Below, in pieces: positions 48,518 through 60,786 of a stretch of 64,000 nt of DNA; the first letter of the stretch is position 1, and every line of letters starts with the position of its first letter. This stretch comes from Lolium rigidum. Taxonomy: Eukaryota; Streptophyta; Magnoliopsida; Poales; Poaceae. The notes beneath the pieces are model-generated. The model worked only from the letters and a program-made list of their open reading frames with translations, had not been told where the DNA came from and searched no databases. The stretch spans positions 101,696,292 to 101,760,291 of the forward strand of contig NC_061510.1 in the NCBI RefSeq assembly GCF_022539505.1, in the 5' to 3' direction. The position numbers and the translations under genes were made by a program.

Positions 48518-50197
48518 GGTTCTTGTTCCTGAATTGTGTGTAAAAATTGGCCCCCAGGTGGCGCATGCACCAACGGCTCTGAATGTCAATCCATGGCGTT
48601 TCTTGCCCTGGCTCTTTGAGTGTCTTAACAGCTTTCAGTATACCTGCATGCCTGCCATGAAGGATGCAAACATTCGGCGTGTCCTTCACAATTGAAATCT
48701 TCAACTGTCTGAAGAACCATAACCAGCTTTCGGTGTTCTCACTCTCCACGAATGCAAAAGCGAGTGGCACGATTTGATTGTTTCCGTCCATTCCAATGGC
48801 GGTCAAGATTTGACCCTTGTACTGACCGGTCAGAAACGTGCCGTCCACACATAACACGGGTCGACAATGCCTGAAAGACTCGATGCAGACACCGAACGAG
48901 AAAAAAGCTCTATGCAGAACCCTGTAAGTTGGGTACTCTGGCAAAAAACAAGTCCTGGATGTTTATATATGTGTCTGGGTTCCTCTCCTGCAGTGTCCGC
49001 AACAAACGAACAACTGCGTCGTATGCGTCTCGAAACGACCAAATCTCATCTCCAGCGCCCTCTGTTTAGCCCCCAAGCCTTGCCATAAGAAATGTTGTAC
49101 AAATGATGCTTCTTCACATTCTTAATTATGCCCCTTACTCCCATGGCTTGCCCTTCCACTATTTCAGTGTACAGCAGCCGAGCTATCAGATTAGACGACA
49201 GGTAGCAATGGTCGCTGCGGATACTAGCAAGCTCACAAGTGTGCGCCACAAAGTCGCTCACACGCCATGTTATGTCATACTTAGGAACATACCCATGCAC
49301 CCTTCCAGGACAATTGATGTCATGGCATTCCATCGGCAGGTATTTTCCAGATGACACGGTTGTTCTGAGCAACCTTTGGGTCGCCATTGCCCACTTAACT
49401 ATTGCATCCTGCTTATGTCGCTTGGACGGAAACATAGCCCCTACGACGACATTATTCTGGTGATACTCCCAGTTAGAATCAAGGCCATCGTTGATTGTCA
49501 TTGCAGATGAAAAGTTCTGATTCCATCTGCCAGGAATAGGCACCTCCGCGCCATCATCAGACCCATCGGAATCATCAGCATCACTTTCACCTTCTGTATC
49601 TTCCTCTTCCATCTGGTTCTGCATGTATCCATTTTCTTCATCACCATCAACCTCACCGTCTTCTCCTACGTAACCATCACCCTGACCACCATAAACATCT
49701 TCCGCATGACTGCTCTATCTAGGCTTGTAACCACCGCCACCACCGGGTGCTTGACTGCTCTGGCCTGATTCATAACCACCGCCACCGCCCGGTGCTTGAC
49801 TGCTATGGCCTGATTCGTAACCACCTCCTCCACCATAACCGCCTTCAGGAGGCGCTACCTCCTTCGCCACCGGAAGAACTAATGCCACAGGGTTAGTTCC
49901 TCTCCTATCAGACCCTTTTAACCAGCTCACCCACTTAGAGGTATCATCTACAGGCCCCAGATACCATAAAATGTTTGATAACGACTTAGTCCATAATGCA
50001 TGCACACCCAGTGTGTGCACTTCAGGATTAAGCCCGAAACATTCTGTCAACCAGTTCTTCACCTGCTCAATTGTCCATGTTCTAGGGGCAGTCAAATTCA
50101 TCTCTACGGACTTGAACTCACTCAGATCAACTCCCATCTCATTTGATCGGACACTACCCAAACCATAGTAAAATACTATCTTCACTACATCTGTCAT
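48518..50197 (-). pseudogene. MULE transposase (mudrA-like), N-terminal two thirds
   Basis: From the ATG at 50197: an N-terminal domain (MTDVVKIVFYYGLG...), a Gly-rich repeat (SSQAPGGGGGYESG, twice), then a TAG at 49715-49717. The same frame continues with an acidic stretch (EEEDTEGESDADDSDGSDDG), the MuDR-type DNA-binding region (WEYHQNNVVVGAMFPSKRHKQDAIVKWA, CPGRVHGYVPKYDITWRVSDF) and KAWGLNRGRW. Small shifts near 49010-49030 and 48930 lead to the MULE catalytic domain (LHRAFFSFGVCIESFRHCRPVLCVDGTFLTGQYKGQ). The first Asp (VDGTF) is present, but the second, normally in a DRHAGI phrase, reads GRHAGI. It stops at RNKN, where the Tat LTR begins. Transposases of this family cut and paste DNA in the nucleus; this copy is dead. 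Confidence 0.8.
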
Positions 50198-50933
50198 CTT
50201 TGCTCACCTAAAAAAACATTCGTCCGTGTCAACTACTAAAACCAGCCCACATAAATACACTAACACTAAAACCAGCCCACATTAACCTACACAGTTAGCA
50301 CTACTATGCAAAGATTAGGGTTTACCCTTGTAGCGTGAGCAGCCTCTCCAACTGCAGCAGCACGAACAGCATGAACAACACGCAACAGCTCAGCACCACC
50401 ACGAACCAGCAGCAGCTCAGCCCCTTACACCACCACCAACCTCCACCACTTCATCACCATTGCTGCTAAACAGCACCACCAATCCTCTCCAAAACCTAAC
50501 CCATCTGTAGATCGAGCTTCCCTCAACTAATAGCAGTAAAATTGTGAAGTTTTATTGGCTAAATCACTAGGGATCTGCGAAATATGGTGAAGTTTTTGAG
50601 CTGTTCTTGTGCAGCCAGGGAAGAAAGCGAGCAGGAAAGAGAGAAGGGAAGAAGAGAGGAGAGAGGAGGAAGAAGAAAGAAGAAAAGGGAGGCCGGGGAG
50701 AGAGCGTCTGCCCGAGGGCGTCTGCGCGTGGTCGGGTTGAGCGACGTCTGCACGCGCATGGCCGGGCCATGCCACGCTTTGGCTGCTAGCGTCCGATCGG
50801 ACTGCAGCAGTCCGACAGGGTGCTGTCGTCTGACGGGCCACTGCAGGGACCTGCAATCGGCCTGCTACGGTCCGATCGGCCCGCTCCTGTCCGATCGGTC
50901 TGTTGCATGCCGATAGAGTCATACTTTTGGATT
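50198..50933 (-). other. MULE leader and subterminal region
   Basis: Between the transposase ATG and the terminal repeat lies a CA/CAG-rich leader (50330-50510), a purine-rich stretch (50617-50700) and a block of GTCCGATCGG(A/C/T)CTGC repeats (50780-50910) shared with 30050-30080. Such subterminal repeats are typical transposase-binding sites. The overlapping small ORFs are not supported. Confidence 0.5.
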
Positions 50934-50999
50934 TTTTTGAAAACGCGTGATAGTCCTGGAATTAAATAATTAATTCGTATTATTTAAAAAAAAAATCGC
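50934..50999 (+). repeat. MULE terminal repeat, transposase end
   Basis: Nearly the same 66 bases as 30105-30171 (two extra A, one G/A change), on the same strand as that copy in this assembly. The outer flank begins CCAGAACTTTG, the complement of CAAAGTTCTGG. Confidence 0.75.
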
Positions 51000-53030
51000 C
51001 AGAACTTTGATATGCTTTAAAGAGACATTCCAAAACCAAATCCATGTAAGCTAACTTGAAACTCGGTGTAACCAACTTTTTGATTCCACGGTCAATACAT
51101 GGCCTTAAGCGAGTAACAAGAGGCAAAATACGGTTGTGCCAATTTCAAAACCGCTCTTAAAAAGTGTGATGCAAACAACACACACAAGAAATGTTCCCCC
51201 GAAGTGAAACCCGGTAGCACCGAACAGAAAAACTGGGACTTGGTCACGTCAATAACAGAAATGTTTTTTAGAAACACCAAATCAGAACCAGACTGGTTTC
51301 TAATGCCAATCAGGACGACCTTCAAGGACAAATGTCCGTAACTCTAAATACAAAGGCCATTTTTGTTAGCACCGGTTTCAACAAAAGCCACATCACTTTG
51401 AAACTCTAGGAGACAGAATTGGAAAGCAGTTAAGTCCTAGCCCTCGCAACAGGGGCCAAAAATGGTAGCACCAACATCAAAACCGGTCATACCAAAAGTC
51501 ACACAAATTTGTACGTATATTACGATATTTCAAATAATATGTTGTAAATGAGTGATCCTAATTGGCAAAACATTCAAGTTTCGCCCACTCGATTAGGTAT
51601 CTTACCCATATTTATTGTACAAGCTCTCCTATACTCAATGTGAGTATTCAAACTACCAAAACAACTAGAGAAGCATCACTAGTCTTCTAGCTTTAAGCCA
51701 TCATTTCTCCTTAATATTTTACGGGGTTGACAACCATCAAAAAAAATTAAACCAATTCTTCTTGCTATATCACCTTACACTTAAATACATTTGTTATTAA
51801 TCAAAGGCAACTAGTGGCACTTGATGGACTTCGAAATATCTTGTTGAACCGTGGTCCAACCATATCTAAAACAACACATTTTATTTGGGACCAACTTGTT
51901 TTGGTATTATTATATTTTGTGATGTCATGTGAAGTTAGTATCGTTAGAAGAAATACTTATAAGGCTGGTCATAATGGGGAGTAACTTACACACTAGTAAC
52001 ATCCATATATTACTAATTTATGTTAGTGCCTACATTGTAGATAGCAACTAATATGTGGTTTCATGCATTATTTTATTTATTATGTTATAGACCCATCTTG
52101 TCTTGGAGTAGCTAACAACATGCTCTCGATGAGAGAAAAACCCAATCCTCTATGAAGCAAGAGTACAAGCTCAAGTGTGTGTGCTTATATGGGACTAAAA
52201 TTCCCGAGGGCGACATGAATTCACTAGCATCTGAGTTCTAAACAACAGGTAAATATTTTTTCAAGCTTTATTCAATTAGGGGCGGAGGCTAAGTTAGGTG
52301 CAGCCATAAATATATGCAAATACACCTCTTATGATGTGTCCTAGAGCTATTTTCATGAGCAAGTATAGGAATCATTAAGATATAAATGTCCCACCATAGC
52401 CATAAGATCATTGGTTCCCGACATAAACCCCTCTAATGCAACCCATATTATTGGAAGACAGTTTATGTCATTCTGACCCTTCCAACACTAATGCATTACA
52501 TTAAAGTGCAGCTCTATGAGCCCATATAGGTGAAGTAATATGCAGTCGACGTTCATATAAAACCATCATAGAACAACATAAAAGATAGAAAACTTGACCA
52601 GATACTTATTGCACATCATATAGAATCATAGCCAGATCATCATGTGCCCTCAGAAACGTGGGGAACTACTCACAAGTGTCGAACAAGATATGGACTAGAG
52701 GCATAATGATTAAAACACAATCTGAATATATAATCTCGCCACCAAATAATGACAATGTACCAATTACGAACATGCAATAGCACTAAAATAATATATGGGG
52801 TTCAATTCAACAAAAAACTATGAGGGGGGTGACCTCGATCTCGTAGATGGAGAGGATGGTGATGATGGAGATGTTGATGAAGATACTTCCTCCCAAGCCA
52901 AGGAGGAGTGGGGATGTTGATGGCGTCGATTTCCTATTCACCAGAGGCACATGTGCAGTAGGATCCGCCCTCTCCCGAAGCAGGAGAGGACTTTCGCCTC
53001 CACCGCCACATCAATAAATTTTGGGAAAAT
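51000..53030. other. No gene seen; possible MITE near 51961-52140
   Basis: AT-rich, low-information sequence. Words like CCGGTAGCACCG recur at 51200-51500. AAGGCTGGTCATAATGGGGAGTAAC at 51961 resembles one end of a MITE common in grasses, but I do not find a convincing partner end. No coding homology. Confidence 0.35.
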
Positions 53031-53440
53031 ATAGCTTAGGTTTTTAGGCGAAATGGAGTTTCTGGTATAAAAGGGGGGACGAAATGATGCCGAGGTGTGA
53101 ACGACCTCGGGTGGCGCGCCCTACATATTTGGGCGCACCACCTGGGTCCTTTCGACCCTCGTGGATCCCCTCGAGTGATTCTTTCGCCCACTGTCCTTTT
53201 CCAGGTGAAAAAACGGATCAACTATTTTTCCCTCGATTTTTAGCGATCCAGAAAGTTCTGAAACAAATAAAATACGAAAAAGAAGGTTTTCTGCCTCCTA
53301 GAAATTAAATACCAATAAAGAGAACTTTATAGAAATGTTCAGGAAATCGACAGAGAATGCATAAATAAAAATGTATAATGGTAAATAACAATGGAAAGTA
53401 ATCATATATGCAGCAATAATGATGATGCAAAATGCTCGTA
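53031..53440. repeat. Degenerate LTR-like fragment
   Basis: A GC-rich block (GGGCGCACCACCTGGGTCC, TCGTGGATCCCCTCGAG) is followed by AGAAAGTTCTGAAACAAA and an A-rich tail. This is the compositional pattern of the 3' part of Triticeae LTRs. Boundaries not found. Confidence 0.3.
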
Positions 53441-54955
53441 TCACACTCCCTCCATTTTGTGGGAGCCAACATCAGTTGGAGTATATAATTAGATACGATT
53501 CTATACCAAATTTCAGAATCTGTCTACATTGACAATACATGCTTTCACTGGAGTATAAGACCTTACAATTTCGTTCTAAAAAAAATATAAACCAGGTACC
53601 AAAATACAAAATTTGAGCAATGACATAAACATAATTAGATATAGTTCTTTTTTCATTTCAACGGACGATCTAAGTTTTGACTTGAACTCAGAATCTTGAT
53701 GTACCCAGGAACTCTTGTAGTATTAGTACCAACGATTAAACAATGACCACTTAACACGAAATTCAGTCGACCTGTAAGCTACTCCACAAAATTTGTATAT
53801 GCAACCTCTTCGTACGCCCGTCAGATTCACATGATCGAATTTGATCACATCGGTGTTGATCAGTGGCTAATCAATAACATCACTGATAGATCTGAGGCAT
53901 GCATCCTCTTGCCCGTGCAGCATTTATCAGCGTGTGGTATGACTCCTAGGCCCTAGGTACATCTAGGGGATAGATGCAGAAGAGAACTCCCTGTTGCACA
54001 TTATCTCATCCCACTTCACATAGAATTCTATCTTACCACAAACAATACTACATACTGTAGAACTAACGGTATAACATGTGCCTCTTTTATTAGCAACTGC
54101 AAAGCTTCTCCTCTGCATCTCTTAAAGTGACTCAATCATCTTATCCGGTAGATGCAGCTTCTTGATTTGTCGGTGAGACTGACGGTTGCTACAAGTGGCA
54201 ACATTTATCCACGTGTTGTACAACTCTCAAAACTGTACGTGTGTATGCTTTGGACGGGATCACCTGATGTTGTGAACTCTACCTTTGAGTCCATGGCAAC
54301 TGGGACCCACATATCAGCGACCCAAGGTCAGGGCATGGTAGGGATTCAAACATCAGAGGATCCATGTCCTGTATGATTTGGTTACTCAATATTGTTGTTT
54401 CTATATTCCGCTACGTACATATATTATACTCCGTATTTTAAATTTGTGAAGATCTAGTTGGTGATCAAGACGCGAGGAGTATTGCGCATCGTCGGCGTAC
54501 ATTCATGGCCATCTCATGCAAAATTTTCATCCATTCAATTTGCCTTAATATTTGTGCCTCGATTTTTTTGTTAGCTCCACCCTCACAAACTCAATCCACC
54601 ATCTGCGCTCCTAATGAGATCCTGCCAATATAAAATCTCCTCCCAAATGTCTATTACCGATGCTACGTTGATTCCGCCAAGCCTAAAGTGAAGAGAGGAA
54701 GAAGACATGAGCAAATTAGATGACTCTACCCACATGAACAGGAAGTAGACCTCGCCGATGATGAGGGATTGGTTTTTCAGAACACCATCATAGGTACACA
54801 CCCGTATCTAGATCATACATCTTTGTGATGCTGATGAGACCCGTGCATAAAGTTCTTTTTTGTTTCTCCAAATGGAAGAATATAATAATTTGAAACTTTG
54901 CAAGTAACCTACGATGATGCTAGAGATGAGATACACAAGTGAGGTGTTGATGAAA
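53441..54955. other. No gene seen
   Basis: ORFs at 54152-54376 and 54583-54801 (minus) show no domain I recognise. Confidence 0.4.
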
Positions 54956-55418
54956 GCTAATAGCAACGCTAAAAAGATCTTGATACGTTGGGACTAGAGG
55001 TGCAGAGTGTTGTATCAACGGAGTATTTTCCCCACAAGGGTGACGCGACGGTTTATATCGAACTCTCAGGGAACTGGATGTAAGAGTATTGTCCTCCATC
55101 TTCTTCAAACAATCCTGCAGGTAAAGTAATGCCTAATGTCTTGTGTCTCCAACTCCACCGTGTGGTTATCAAGCACAAGGTTTCGTGTAAGTAAATAACA
55201 CAAATAGAAATAAAACAAGTAAAAACTAAGCTAGATAAAATAGCTAAGTAAAAACTGTAAAGAGGTTGATTGTTTTTGGTGTTTTGGATGCAAATAAGAA
55301 AATTAAATATTTTCGTATTTTCGGATTAAATAGTGCAGCAAATAGAAAACAAGGTAAAATCAATATAAAGGTGCTTCTCATGATAAAAATTGGACCGGGG
55401 TTCATGGGTTCACTTGAC
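54956..55418. repeat. Gypsy LTR fragment
   Basis: GACGCGACGGTTTATATCGAACTCTCAGG and TTGGACCGGGGTTCATGGGTTCACT correspond to phrases in the same LTR superfamily as E1/E2/EC (FTATCGAACT..., GACCGGGGTCCACAGTTCACT). Both ends are lost. It is interrupted or bordered by the CACTA terminus at 55422. Confidence 0.45.
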
Positions 55419-55761
55419 TATCACTACAAGAAAAGTTGCCATGGCCGACGAAGTTGAAGTAGCGCCGTGGTTGCTGGTGCACCATGGCCGGCGATTTTTG
55501 GTCTCTCCGTTGTGCATGTCAAAACGTTTTTTTTCTCGTTTTTGAGGCCACCTAGCCTGACGAAAATGGCCAAAACGTCGCGTATGGTGTCCCGGGACGT
55601 GGTGCATCTCGAATTCTCGGGTTCGCCGGCCGAGTCAATGCAAATCCGCACCGCCGAGGGATGTAGGGCCCAGATGGCAGCCTCTCTGGCATTGTTTTTT
55701 TTCTCTATCGCGCCATCTCGTTCAACGCTTTCCGATCGAGCCGTTTACGATGCAGGATCAT

Positions 55762-58700
55762 GGGTCCCGCATGTCATCCTCTATGAACCAAAATTCTTTC
55801 TATTCTTGGATTTTTTTGACCCCCTGATTTTTGGCTACTTCCTTTTTCTTTTGATCCCTTGCCGCCTTGGAAACGTTGAGACCGCTGCTGCTAATTGGGA
55901 CCCGCATGCCATCCTCTATGAGCAATCAAATTTCTTTTCTTGGAGTTTTTTTTGGCACCTCATATTTGGTCACTTGCCTTTTTCTTTCGATCCCCTGCCG
56001 CCTCTCAAACGGTGATACCGCTGTTGCTAAATGGGACCCGCATGTCATCCTCTATGTACTATTAAACTTTCTTTTCTTGGATTTTTTTTGGCACCTCATA
56101 TTTGGTCACTTACCTTTTTCTTTCGATCCCTGCCGCCTCTCAAACGGTGAGACCGCTGCTGCTAAATGGGACCCGCATGTCATCCTCTATGTACTATAAA
56201 ACTTTCTTTTCTAGGATTTTTTTGGAACCTCATATTTGGTCACTTGCCTTTTTCTTTCGATCCCGTGCAGCCTCTCAAACGGTGATACCGCTGCTGCTAA
56301 ATGGGACCCGCATGTCATCCTCTATGTACAATCAAGTTTCTTTTCTTGAATTATTTAAGGCTCCTGATATTTGGTCACTTGCCTTTTTCTTTCGATCTCA
56401 TGCCACGTTTGAAACGTTGAGCAACCTGCAGGCTCATGGGACCCGCATGTCATCCTCTATGTACTATAAAACATTCGTTTCTTGGATTTTTTTTGACTTG
56501 TTTCTTGGATTTATTTTGGCACCTCATATTTGGTCACTTGCCTTTTTCTTTCGATCCCCCGCCGCTTCTCAAACGGTGATACCGCTGCTGCTAAATGGGA
56601 CCCGCATGTCATCCTCTATGTACAATAAAGTTTCTTTTCTTGAATTATATTTGGCTCCTGATATTTGGCCACTTGCCTTTTTCTTTCGATCTCATGCCAC
56701 GTTTGAAACGTTGAGGACCCTGCTGGCTCATGGGACCCGCATGTCATCCTCTATGTGCTATAAAATTTTATTTTCTTGGGTTTTTTTTTCACCCTCTGAT
56801 TTTTGGCTATTTCCTTTTCCTTTTGATCCCCTACCGCCTTGGAAACGTTGAGTAAGCTGCTGACTCATGGGACCCGCATGTCATCCTCTATGTACAATCA
56901 ACTTTTTTTTTCTTTTGATCTCAAGCCGCATTTGAAACGTTGAGACCGCTGCTTCAAGCCGGCAGTTTTACCCATGGGCACGTCCACCCATGGGCACCCG
57001 ACCCGAATAGGCCGGGTATGGGTTGCTATATTCACCCATGGGTTACCCATGGGCGACCCGATTAATCATGGGCAGGGTATGGGCACAGACTTGTACCGAT
57101 GGATCGCCCGATGGGTCGCCCGATTAGCTGCCAGGTGGGTCCTTAACATACTAGAACTGAAAAAACGCAGGCCACGAGGCCCACGACCCACCCAACATGG
57201 CCCATCAGGCCATCTGCAGTGCCGAGTGCCCGAGTGGGGACTGGGGACGAGGTGGTTTTGGTGCCCATCGACCACTCCCCAATCCTAACCTAGCCACAAT
57301 TTGACGCCACGGAGACCCCAATTCCCGAATCCTCCTCTCCTCCTCACTGCCTCACATGCACAGCCTCCGCACGCCGCCCCGCTAGATGCGTCCGGTCGCC
57401 ACCGTCCCGTCGTCCCCCATCTAGACGGACCGTGCTGCCCGGTGCCTGCATCTCCCCGCGGCACCGCCTCCGCACGCCGCCCCCGGACACCCGCACGACG
57501 CCCCGTTTTCCTTGATGTTGGATGCCGCCTCCGCATCTTCCCGACCCTGGACGCTGCCACGTCGCCTAGCCTGCATCTCCCTGACCCTGGACGCCCTACT
57601 GCATCTCGCCTGCTGCCCTGCATCTCCCGGGACGACGCCCCCTGCATCTCCCACGGACGCCACTGCCAGCAACACTGCATTAGGTTAGGGTTTTGGTATT
57701 TTTTGCTTTGTTTGGCATGTGTACTGCTTGCAAATTCGTGAATATTTGAGGCCACTGACATCTCATTTGCTGCTTTCTTCGCGTTGGATTTTTGGGCGTT
57801 CACATTTCTGGACCAAGTGAAGATGTGTTGTTTGATTTCTTGGCGTTCACATTTGTGTAATCATGCTTCAATAGTTGAATATCAAGACTTGAATATTAGT
57901 GTCATTGTGTAGCCTGTGACTCTGTGAGGTGATTGTGAGTTTGTGAGCCTGTGAGTCTGCACAGGGGAGATGGACTGCACTATTTATTTCTGTAATCTGA
58001 TTTGTGAGTTTGTGACCTGCTTGATGCCTTGACTTCTACTTATATATATTTCTGAGATTATCTATATCTGTTTGGCATGCATTTGAACACTGGATTATGC
58101 ACTAGTGCTTAAAATTCTGAAAATGCTGTTGTTTGCTGTGTTGACTGTGCAGACCCGATGGGTGCCCATCGGGTCGGGTTACCCGTCGGGTTCGGGCGTG
58201 GGTGACATCTCACACCCATGGGCAGGGTAATGGGCACAGACCCTTGCCCATTTGTTAATTGGGCATGGGCGTGGGAGAGCTCGACCCGGCCAAACCCGAC
58301 CAATTGCCGGCTTGACCGCTGCTGCTAATTGGGACCCGCATGTCATCCTCTATGTACAATAAAGTTTTTTTCTTGGATTATCTTTGGCTCCTGATATTTT
58401 GTCACTTGCCTTTTTCTTTCGATCTCATGCCGCCTTTGAAACGTTGAGTAAGCTGCTCGGCTCATGGGTCCCGCATGTCATCCTCTACGAACAATAAAAG
58501 TTTCCTTCCTTGGAGTTATTTTTGACCCCTAATTTCTGGCTATTTGCCTTTTTCTTTTGATCTCCTGCCCCTTTGAAACGATGAGGACGTCTGTTAGTGT
58601 GTCGGTCCCACATGTCATCCTCTGTGAACAATAAAAGTTTCCTTTGATGGATTTATTTTGAACCCCTAATTAATTTCTGGATATTTTCTTTTTTTTTTTC

Positions 58701-60170
58701 CTTTGATCCCCTGCCGCCTTGGAATCGTTGAGGATGCTGCTGCCTCATGGGCCCCGCATGTCATCCTCTCAGAACGGTAAATGTTTCTTTTCTTGGATTT
58801 TTTTTACCAAATGATTTTTGGCTAATTTTTTTCTTTCGATCTCCTGCCGCCTTTAAAACGTTGAGGACGCCTGCTGGCTCACGGTCCCACATGTCGGCAT
58901 CTATGAACAATAAACGCCGAGGATGCTCGCTGCCTCATGGGTCCCGCATGTCATCCTCTTAGAACGAAAATGTTTGTTTTCTTGGATTTTGTACCAACAT
59001 ATTTTTGGTTTATTTTTTCTTTCCATCCCATGCCGCCTTTAAAACGTTGACGACGCTCTGGCTCATGGGTCCCCGATGTCAGCCTCCCCGTACAAGAAAC
59101 ATGTGATATCTTGATTATTTTGCAGACAATAAACAGTGTATTGCGCTCTGAGCTATTGCAAACGGATAAATTAAATATTTATTTTTACATAAACAAACTT
59201 ATATGTTGAATCTCCTTGTCTTTTTGTTTTTGCGAAGCATAGGACGTTCCTGTTTTTTTTAGAAAATTCCGAACTTTCCTGATTTGGAGTGGGCTGAAAT
59301 TGTACGAATCAAAAGGCCAAGCAGGATAGTTCGAAGGCCCAGATGTCCAGATGCAGCCCAATTGAAATCTTTCTTTTCTTGGATTTTTTTCACCCCCTGA
59401 TTTCTGGCTACTTCATTTTTCTTTTGGTCCTGTGCCACCTTGAAAACGTTGAGACCGATGCTGCAAAATGGGACCCGCATGTCATCCTCTATGTACAATA
59501 AAATTTCTTTTCTTGGATTATTTTTGGCTCCTGATATTTGGTCACTTGCCTTTTTCTTTCGATCCCGTGCAACCTCTCAAACGGTGATACCGCTGCTGCA
59601 AAATGGGACCCGCATGTCATCCTCTATGTACAATCAAGTTTCTTTTCTTGAATATTTTTGGCTCCTGATATTTGGTCACTTGCCTTTTTCTTGCGATCTC
59701 ATGCCACGTTTGAAACGTTGAGGAACCTGCAGGCTCATGGGACCCGCATGTCATCCTCTATGTACTATAATTTTTTTTTCTTGGATTTTTTGGCACCTCA
59801 TATTTGGTCACTTGCCTTTTTCTTTCGATCCCCTGCCGCCTCTCAAACGGTGATACCGCTGCTGCAAAATGGGACCCGCATGTCATCCTCTATGTACAAT
59901 CAAGTTTCTTTTCTTGAATTATTTTTGGATCCTGATATTTGGTCACTTGCCTTTTTCTTTCGATCTCATGCCACGTTTGAAACGTTGAGGAACATGCTGG
60001 CTCATGGGACCCGCATGTCATCCTCTATGTACTATAAAAGTTTCTTTTCTTGGATTTTTTCACCCTCTGATTTTTGGCTATTTTCTTTTTCTTTTGATCC
60101 CCTGCCGCCTTGGAAACGTCGAGACCGCTGCTGCTAAATGGGACCTGCATGTAAGGTTCGTGAATAAACT
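55762..60170 (+). repeat. 135-bp tandem array (about 22 units, interrupted)
   Basis: GGGACCCGCATGTCATCCTC recurs at 55762, 55897, 56033, 56168, 56303, 56438, 56597, 56732, 56869, then 58331, 58466, about 58603, 58749, 58883, 58939, 59067, then 59470, 59604, 59739, 59871, 60006, 60140. Most spacings are 134-137. Two unit types are intermixed: one with CTGCTGCTAAATGGG and AACGGTGATACCG, the other with GGCTCATGGG and GAAACGTTGAG. The gaps at 56954-58315 (hAT) and 59090-59360 are insertions or lost units. The in-frame period opens long ORFs without known domains. Confidence 0.85.
56954..58315. mobile_element. hAT-type non-autonomous transposon inside the array
   Basis: TCAAGCCGGCA at the left and TGCCGGCTTGA at the right are terminal inverted repeats. 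The 8-bp target duplication CCGCTGCT flanks them (56946-56953, 58316-58323). Both subterminal regions are filled with ACCCATGGGCA/GGGTATGGGC words, as in hAT elements. The interior (about 57150-57760) is GC-rich, with overlapping ORFs on both strands and no recognised domain; it may be captured host sequence. Confidence 0.8.
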
Positions 60171-60786
60171 TTCTTTTCCATGAATGCTCTTGTCGCACAG
60201 CTTGTATAGTTATTCCTGCGTGCATGTCTGGTCTTTGTATTATCGTAGACTAACTTGTCAATGTTATTTTTCTAGGGATTGATCATGCGAACCACTTATT
60301 AGAATATCCAACATTAACAGCGGGGACGCTAGGGAAGGTCGGAATCTGGGTTCTTGGTTGGTAACTTTGGCAGTTTACTTCCGTTATTATCTATAACCTA
60401 TATGCATTGTTCCTTATGCAAGAGATTAACACTTGGAACCCTGCCATAGCAATGCCATCCATGCTTTACTATGTTTCTGCCTATTTGATATGCTTGTCTT
60501 GGAGCAAGCTGCGAAGGTGATTTGAACTCGACATTTGGTCATTCTTAATGCCGCTTTACTTTATGTGGAAAACCTTGGCATTACCCTACTCTAAATCTGA
60601 ATGTCCGAAATTCGTATCTCATGCAAAGCAACATCTAGTTGGTTTTAATCTGATATCTGGTAAATATTGGCTTATTCATTTGGCAGCTCAAGTTTTTTGT
60701 TATTTGAAACCAGCTGACTTGGTCTCAAATGTGATATCTAAACACAGATTAAGGACAATGGAGCAGGAGGATTAGCATTTCACTTG

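Noticed and set aside
54583..54801. Possible disease-resistance or F-box fragment on minus
   Set aside because: No motif of either family could be identified in the 72 residues.
56102..56851. 249-codon ORF as a gene
   Set aside because: It only reflects a 135-bp repeat unit without stops in that frame; no start context, intron or domain.
57301..57803. Proline-rich ORFs in the hAT core as a captured gene
   Set aside because: No recognisable domain; capture of host sequence is possible but unsupported from sequence alone.
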